Of a stretch of 9,370 bases of DNA, positions 6,485-9,370 are shown piece by piece. The notes beneath the pieces were generated by a model. It searched no databases. It had not been told where the DNA came from and saw nothing but the letters and a program-made list of their open reading frames with translations. Location: the NCBI GenBank assembly GCA_016283985.1, contig JAEENZ010000063.1:1-9370 (forward strand). The letters are read 5' to 3'. The translations under genes were made by a program, and so were the position numbers. The stretch's first letter is position 1; each line of letters starts with the position of its first letter. This DNA comes from Bacteroidales bacterium. GTDB lineage: Bacteria > Bacteroidota > Bacteroidia > Bacteroidales > UBA932.

Positions 6485-6491
6485 CACTATC

Positions 6492-7031
6492 ATGAAGAAG
6501 ATAATAAAATTCCTGTTCCTATTCGCCCTGCTGTTTACCGTGACTGGAGCGGTGGCCGTGTCATGTCAGAAAAGTGGTGGTGAAGAAGATATTGACGGGG
6601 CAAGTGACAAAAGCCGACCACAGATTAAACCGACACCCCGTATTGGCAGCAATAAGTACGTGATCGAGGCTGACGGAACTACAATAAGTTTGACATCCCG
6701 CGGCTTTTCTTTCAATGTGACGGCAGGAGCGATCACATTCAAGAATTTCACATGCTTTATTAACCGAAAGGAGGAGTTTACTTTTTACAACGATTGCAAC
6801 CTGACTCTGAGCGGCGGTTCTACTATCAATTTGTTCAATGGAGGGGAGTTTTTTTGCTGGCACGTTACTCTGTCGGGCAGCGGTAGTATCACGCTGAAAG
6901 GAGTGAATTTGGACGTCACGAATTACAACAATAAGTTCTCGGCTGCCGAAGGATACACCTTGACATCTACCGGTAAAGTGGACGAAGGGAACAACAATTA
7001 TTCCTGCACGTGGTCGATTAAGAAAAAATAA
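6492..7031 (+). CDS. Small beta-rich lipoprotein of unknown function
   Basis: A 179-aa protein with a clear type II signal peptide: basic MKKIIK, a hydrophobic core to about residue 19, and Cys25 in AVSCQ. Ala rather than Leu/Val/Ile at -3 makes the lipobox slightly atypical. The residues after Cys25 (QKSGGEEDID) are acidic, like the export signals that send Bacteroidota lipoproteins to the outer membrane or surface. From about residue 55 the chain is a series of short alternating strands rich in T, S, G and N (ISLTS, FSFNVTAGAITFKNF, LTLSGGSTINLF, VTLSGSGSITLKGVNLDVTN), suggesting a small beta-sandwich or beta-solenoid. Four further cysteines (88, 102, 122, 172) might form disulfides. I do not recognise a named family; a carbohydrate-binding or adhesion role would be speculation. 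It ends with tandem in-frame stops, 5 nt before the phosphodiesterase gene. It is more AT-rich than that neighbour. Confidence 0.75.
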   Translation: MKKIIKFLFLFALLFTVTGAVAVSCQKSGGEEDIDGASDKSRPQIKPTPRIGSNKYVIEADGTTISLTSRGFSFNVTAGAITFKNFTCFINRKEEFTFYNDCNLTLSGGSTINLFNGGEFFCWHVTLSGSGSITLKGVNLDVTNYNNKFSAAEGYTLTSTGKVDEGNNNYSCTWSIKKK

Positions 7032-7036
7032 TAACC

Positions 7037-7972
7037 ATGATGAAAACCATGCTGAAGAGAACTCTGTGGGTGCTGGCTGCGGCCTGTACCATTCTTTCCT
7101 GTGCTCCCAAGACAGGCGCACCGTCCAACAAGGCGGAGAAAGTGATTGCCGCCATCCACGACCCGTCCTCGAAATACGTCGTTGTCGTATGCCATAGGGG
7201 CGACTGGCGCAACTATCCGGAAAACTCGCTGGGTGCCATCGAATCCGTCATCCGTATGGGTGCCGACATCGTGGAGATCGACCTCAAGCTCACCAAGGAC
7301 AGCGTCCTGGTGCTGAGCCACGACCGCACGTGCAACCGCATGACCACCGGCAAGGGCGACATTTCCACCATGACCTATGACTCGTTGGCCACCTTCAACC
7401 TGAAGACAGCCCACAACGTGGCCATCCCCGGTACCCGCATCACCACCTTTCGGGAGGCTCTGGAAGTGTGCAAGGACCGCATCGTCATCAATGTGGACCA
7501 GGGTTTCCAGTACTACGACCTGGTGGTGAAGCTCACCGACTCTCTGGACATGACCGACCAGATCCTCATTAAGGGCAAGAAGGCCCGCGAGGTGGTGGCC
7601 GGGGAAATGGAGGGCAGCCGTATGATGTACATGCCCATCATCGACATCCAGAAGACCAAGGGGAAGGATCTGTTCGCTCAGTATGAAGACTGGTATGCCC
7701 AGACCGGCGAAGCGCCGCTGGCCTACGAGGTATGCTTCTCCAGCCTGGACGAAGAAGTGGAGGAGTGCTGCCGCAAGGTGGTGGCCCAGGGTTCCAAGCT
7801 CTGGATCAATACCCTCTGGGCATCCCTCTGCGGCGGATATCACGACGATGCCGCCTATGACGGTGATCCCGACGAAATATACGGTAAGATACTGTCCCTG
7901 GGCACTTCCATGATCCAGACCGACCGTCCGGAATTCCTTATTAACTGGCTCAAGAAAAAGGGCCGCAGATAA
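7037..7972 (+). CDS. Glycerophosphodiester phosphodiesterase family lipoprotein
   Basis: A 311-aa enzyme of the GDPD TIM-barrel family, which hydrolyses glycerophosphodiesters (deacylated phospholipids) to glycerol 3-phosphate and an alcohol. The signal peptide ends in ILSC with Cys22 as lipidation site, so it should be a periplasm-facing or surface lipoprotein. Family motifs are H53-R54-G55 with PEN at 61-63, the metal-binding pair E80 and D82 in VEIDLKLTKDS, and the second catalytic histidine H95 in LSHD. At the position where many members have a third acidic metal ligand in a strand of the type I-x-E-x-K, this protein has INVDQG (D154). That variant is a reason for caution on substrate, and related lipoproteins may act on other phosphodiesters. 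ATG ATG at 7037 gives two possible starts one codon apart. The gene lies 5 nt after the small lipoprotein gene, so they are likely one operon, and it converges with the DUF6512-like gene with 11 nt between stops and no visible terminator. Confidence 0.88.
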   Translation: MMKTMLKRTLWVLAAACTILSCAPKTGAPSNKAEKVIAAIHDPSSKYVVVVCHRGDWRNYPENSLGAIESVIRMGADIVEIDLKLTKDSVLVLSHDRTCNRMTTGKGDISTMTYDSLATFNLKTAHNVAIPGTRITTFREALEVCKDRIVINVDQGFQYYDLVVKLTDSLDMTDQILIKGKKAREVVAGEMEGSRMMYMPIIDIQKTKGKDLFAQYEDWYAQTGEAPLAYEVCFSSLDEEVEECCRKVVAQGSKLWINTLWASLCGGYHDDAAYDGDPDEIYGKILSLGTSMIQTDRPEFLINWLKKKGRR

Positions 7973-7983
7973 AAAAAGGAGGA

Positions 7984-8475
7984 TTATCCCAGATTCGCAA
8001 ACACGATCCACTCGGGTGCGTGGTAGGTGAGATAACCGATCAGCACGATGCCGAGCACGGCAACGGCGATCCATAGCGGCCACCAGGCGCGCACGAAACT
8101 GCTGTTGCGCCATCTCCCGGCCAGATGGACAGCGCCGACCATCAACGCCACGTAGATGATTATGTCCAGCCACAACATTTCGTGGTGAATGAAAACCCAA
8201 TAGGCAAAAAATACCGCCATTATCAGCGGCATGACCGCAAGCCCTCCCAAGATGGGCGCTCCGAACTCCTGGATGCTGCGGCGGCTGACGCAAAGGTATA
8301 TGCTCAGCAGCAGCATGGGGTAGAATACCATTTTCATATGCGCCATCACGCTTTCCGTCACGGGGAAGATATATCCCAGGAAATGATTGAAGAACGGCGC
8401 ATGGTGCACGAAATGCATCCCGGTGCCGACCAGAATCAGCACGACGATAGCAATTATGGTTTCTCTGCGGGACAT
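7984..8475 (-). CDS. DUF6512-like integral membrane protein
   Basis: A 163-aa hydrophobic protein with about five membrane segments (near residues 6-24, 49-63, 73-96, 102-120 and 133-151). The motif FPVTESVMAHMKMVFYPMLL (37-56) matches the pattern I associate with DUF6512 (F-x-P-V-N-E-S-x-W-E-H-x-K-x-x-x-x-P), and the YHAPEWIVF ending fits too. No biochemical function is known to me. Histidines at 21, 24, 25, 46, 97, 98 and 117 are notable but unproven as ligands. I chose the ATG at 8475. An in-frame TTG at 8484 would add three residues, but the -7 box at 8493-8500 leaves little leader for it, and ATG is the normal start. It follows the dehydrogenase gene on the same strand after a 56-nt gap that carries its own promoter. 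Confidence 0.7.
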   Translation of the reverse strand: MSRRETIIAIVVLILVGTGMHFVHHAPFFNHFLGYIFPVTESVMAHMKMVFYPMLLLSIYLCVSRRSIQEFGAPILGGLAVMPLIMAVFFAYWVFIHHEMLWLDIIIYVALMVGAVHLAGRWRNSSFVRAWWPLWIAVAVLGIVLIGYLTYHAPEWIVFANLG

Positions 8476-8492
8476 ATTTAACAATCCGTCAG

Positions 8493-8500
8493 CAAAACTA
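8493..8500 (-). promoter_or_regulatory. -7 promoter element for the DUF6512-like gene
   Basis: Read on the minus strand, this is TAGTTTTG, a perfect match to TAnnTTTG, 17 nt before the ATG at 8475. No clear TTG -33 core is present at the usual distance, so the promoter may be weak or the gene may be partly read from the dehydrogenase upstream. Confidence 0.55.
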
Positions 8501-8531
8501 ATTCTTTTCTATAAAAACCGTACGTCTATCA

Positions 8532-9314
8532 TCATTTGTTGGTATTCATCCACTTCATTCCCAGCCGGTCGATGAGACGAGAGGGAAGGAGGCGTACAAG
8601 GAAGGGGATCGTAAGGTTGAGGGCGCCGGGTCGGCGTATGCGACGGCCGTGGAACATGGCGCGCAGGGCCTTACGCACGAGCTTTTCGGGGCTCAGCACG
8701 ATACCCAGGCGGCGGCCTGTCTTCCGCATTCGGGGGCCCAGATTGTACAGACCCGTATCCACCGCGGCGGGGAGGATGGTGGTCACGCCGACGCCGTAGG
8801 GCGCAAGTTCGTAGGAGAGCCCCAGGCCGAAGCTCTTCAGGTAGGCCTTGGAGGCAGAATACACAACAATCCCAGGTGCGGGAATGTCGGCTGTCATCGA
8901 AGACATTATCAGGATGTGCCCGGCCCCGCGGGCTTTCATCCTTTCGCCGAAGAGTATGCAGCATTCCGTAACCGCTGCCACGTGCAGGCCGACCATGGTG
9001 CGGGCCTTTTCCAGATTGTGGCTGCCGAGATACTCTATGAAGAAGATACCGGCGTTATTGATGAGTATGTCCACCTCCAGCCCATTGCCGTCGCAGAACT
9101 CCAGCATCTTTTGCGCGCAGCCCTGGGTGGAGAGATCCAGATACAGCCACTCCACCGGAACTCCGTACCGGGCACCCAGCTCTGCCGCGGCATCGCGCAG
9201 CTGCTCCTCCTGATTGCTCACCAGCACCAGGCCATAGCCCATCGCCGCCAGCTGCCTGGCGTACTCCAGCCCGATTCCCGAACTGCCTCCTGTTATCAAT
9301 GCATAACCCATCAT
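8532..9314 (-). CDS. Short-chain dehydrogenase/reductase (classical SDR, unknown substrate)
   Basis: A 260-aa NAD(P)-dependent oxidoreductase with a Rossmann fold. The cofactor motif TGGSSGIG is at 8-15, D60 (LDLS) is the adenine-contact aspartate, NNAG is at 86-89, and catalytic S139, Y152 and K156 appear in ILIMSS and YSASK. The position that normally holds the fourth catalytic residue (Asn in the L-N-V pattern of helix 4) reads GLHVAAVTE, so His111 replaces Asn. The C-terminal 40 residues (FHGRRIRRPG, then IPFLVRLLPSRLIDRLG) are basic and amphipathic, as in SDRs that work on lipid or hydrophobic substrates near membranes. The protein starts ATG ATG (9314 or 9311), with a -7 box almost touching it. 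Substrate cannot be inferred. It is transcribed divergently from a gene beyond the right edge. Confidence 0.88.
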   Translation of the reverse strand: MMGYALITGGSSGIGLEYARQLAAMGYGLVLVSNQEEQLRDAAAELGARYGVPVEWLYLDLSTQGCAQKMLEFCDGNGLEVDILINNAGIFFIEYLGSHNLEKARTMVGLHVAAVTECCILFGERMKARGAGHILIMSSMTADIPAPGIVVYSASKAYLKSFGLGLSYELAPYGVGVTTILPAAVDTGLYNLGPRMRKTGRRLGIVLSPEKLVRKALRAMFHGRRIRRPGALNLTIPFLVRLLPSRLIDRLGMKWMNTNK

Positions 9315-9316
9315 TA

Positions 9317-9324
9317 CAAAAATA
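9317..9324 (-). promoter_or_regulatory. -7 promoter element for the dehydrogenase gene
   Basis: On the minus strand this reads TATTTTTG, a perfect TAnnTTTG match, ending only 2 nt before the first ATG. Transcription would begin at or just inside the start codons, implying a leaderless or almost leaderless mRNA. No good -33 TTG is visible at the usual spacing. Confidence 0.5.
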
Positions 9325-9336
9325 ACGAATAATTCC

Positions 9337-9344
9337 TATCTTTG
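9337..9344 (+). promoter_or_regulatory. -7 promoter element for a gene beyond the right edge
   Basis: TATCTTTG is a perfect TAnnTTTG match on the plus strand. No start codon with a long frame follows in the remaining 26 bases, so the gene it serves lies outside the window, divergent from the dehydrogenase. Confidence 0.6.
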
Positions 9345-9370
9345 TCCCCCAGAGAAACGATAATACAACT

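Larger units (their letters stand above)
6173..6491. other. Gene-free interval between the toxin and lipoprotein genes
   Basis: No convincing coding sequence is present in these 319 bases; short ORFs here lack recognisable content. It holds, in order: an 8-bp hairpin (6204-6248), the second tRNA-tip/terminator copy (6292-6344), a 100-bp segment with terminal inverted repeats (6359-6458) and the lipoprotein promoter (6452-6484). The 13-base string CTTGCCCGCACTT at 6288-6300 recurs with one change at 6451-6463, adding a further small repeat. Confidence 0.75.

Noticed and set aside
5338..6491. Complete insertion sequence or integrase gene
   Set aside because: No open frame in this interval has transposase or tyrosine/serine recombinase motifs; only non-coding repeats suggest mobility.
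6998..8293. 431-aa open frame on the minus strand
   Set aside because: It runs antisense through the phosphodiesterase gene, which has clear GDPD motifs, and overlaps the DUF6512-like gene in another frame. Its composition (His/Val/Gly-rich) is typical of a GC-driven shadow frame.
8482..8484. TTG start adding three residues to the DUF6512-like protein
   Set aside because: The ATG at 8475 is a better start, and the -7 box at 8493-8500 leaves little leader for the TTG.
8536..9332. Plus-strand open frames opposite the dehydrogenase
   Set aside because: The minus-strand frame has all classical SDR motifs; the plus-strand frames are antisense shadows without recognisable features.

Overview
This window reads as the chromosome of a Bacteroidota species, probably an anaerobic Bacteroidales member. 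Three things support that. Near-consensus Bacteroidota -7 promoter elements (TAnnTTTG) sit before most transcription units, starts generally lack a clear Shine-Dalgarno, and the gene content fits (class I Fe-S fumarase, a very large AsmA-family protein, short lipoproteins). Most genes are GC-rich, but a clearly AT-richer patch from about 5520 to 6290, extending more mildly to about 7030, looks acquired. The genus cannot be fixed from the sequence alone.

Layout. 28-5232 (+): a tight two-gene operon, class I fumarate hydratase followed 3 nt later by a 1192-aa AsmA-family envelope protein. 5257-5337 (+): tRNA-Leu(UAG) with its own promoter overlapping the end of the AsmA gene, followed by an intrinsic terminator. 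5383-5520: a dense run of small palindromes, beginning with an inverted copy of the tRNA 3' end. 5538-6172 (+): a complete type II toxin-antitoxin module with promoter, perfect 16-bp operator palindrome, Phd/YefM-type antitoxin and a RelE/ParE-like toxin overlapping it by 4 nt. 6292-6344: a second copy of the tRNA 3' tip plus terminator, so the toxin-antitoxin module is bracketed by direct repeats 960 bp apart. 6359-6458: an exactly 100-bp segment with 16-bp terminal inverted repeats. 6492-7972 (+): a probable two-gene operon of lipoproteins, a small beta-rich one of unknown function and a glycerophosphodiester phosphodiesterase. 7984-9314 (-): a DUF6512-like membrane protein and, upstream of it, a short-chain dehydrogenase. 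The dehydrogenase is divergent from a gene beyond the right edge, whose promoter (-7 element at 9337-9344) is in the window.

How it fits together. Fumarase serves central carbon metabolism (malate to fumarate, toward succinate in anaerobes). AsmA-family proteins act in envelope lipid homeostasis, and the lipoprotein phosphodiesterase would act on phospholipid head-group debris at the envelope, so both flanks carry envelope or housekeeping functions. The middle (5338-6460) is an accessory insertion zone at a tRNA gene. The most interesting signals are there: a toxin-antitoxin cassette between duplicated tRNA-end/terminator sequences with no recombinase in sight, a terminator nested in an inverted copy of the tRNA end, a palindrome cluster, and a MITE-like 100-bp element lying against the promoter of the next operon. 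None of these proves a new system; they are candidates for comparison across genomes.
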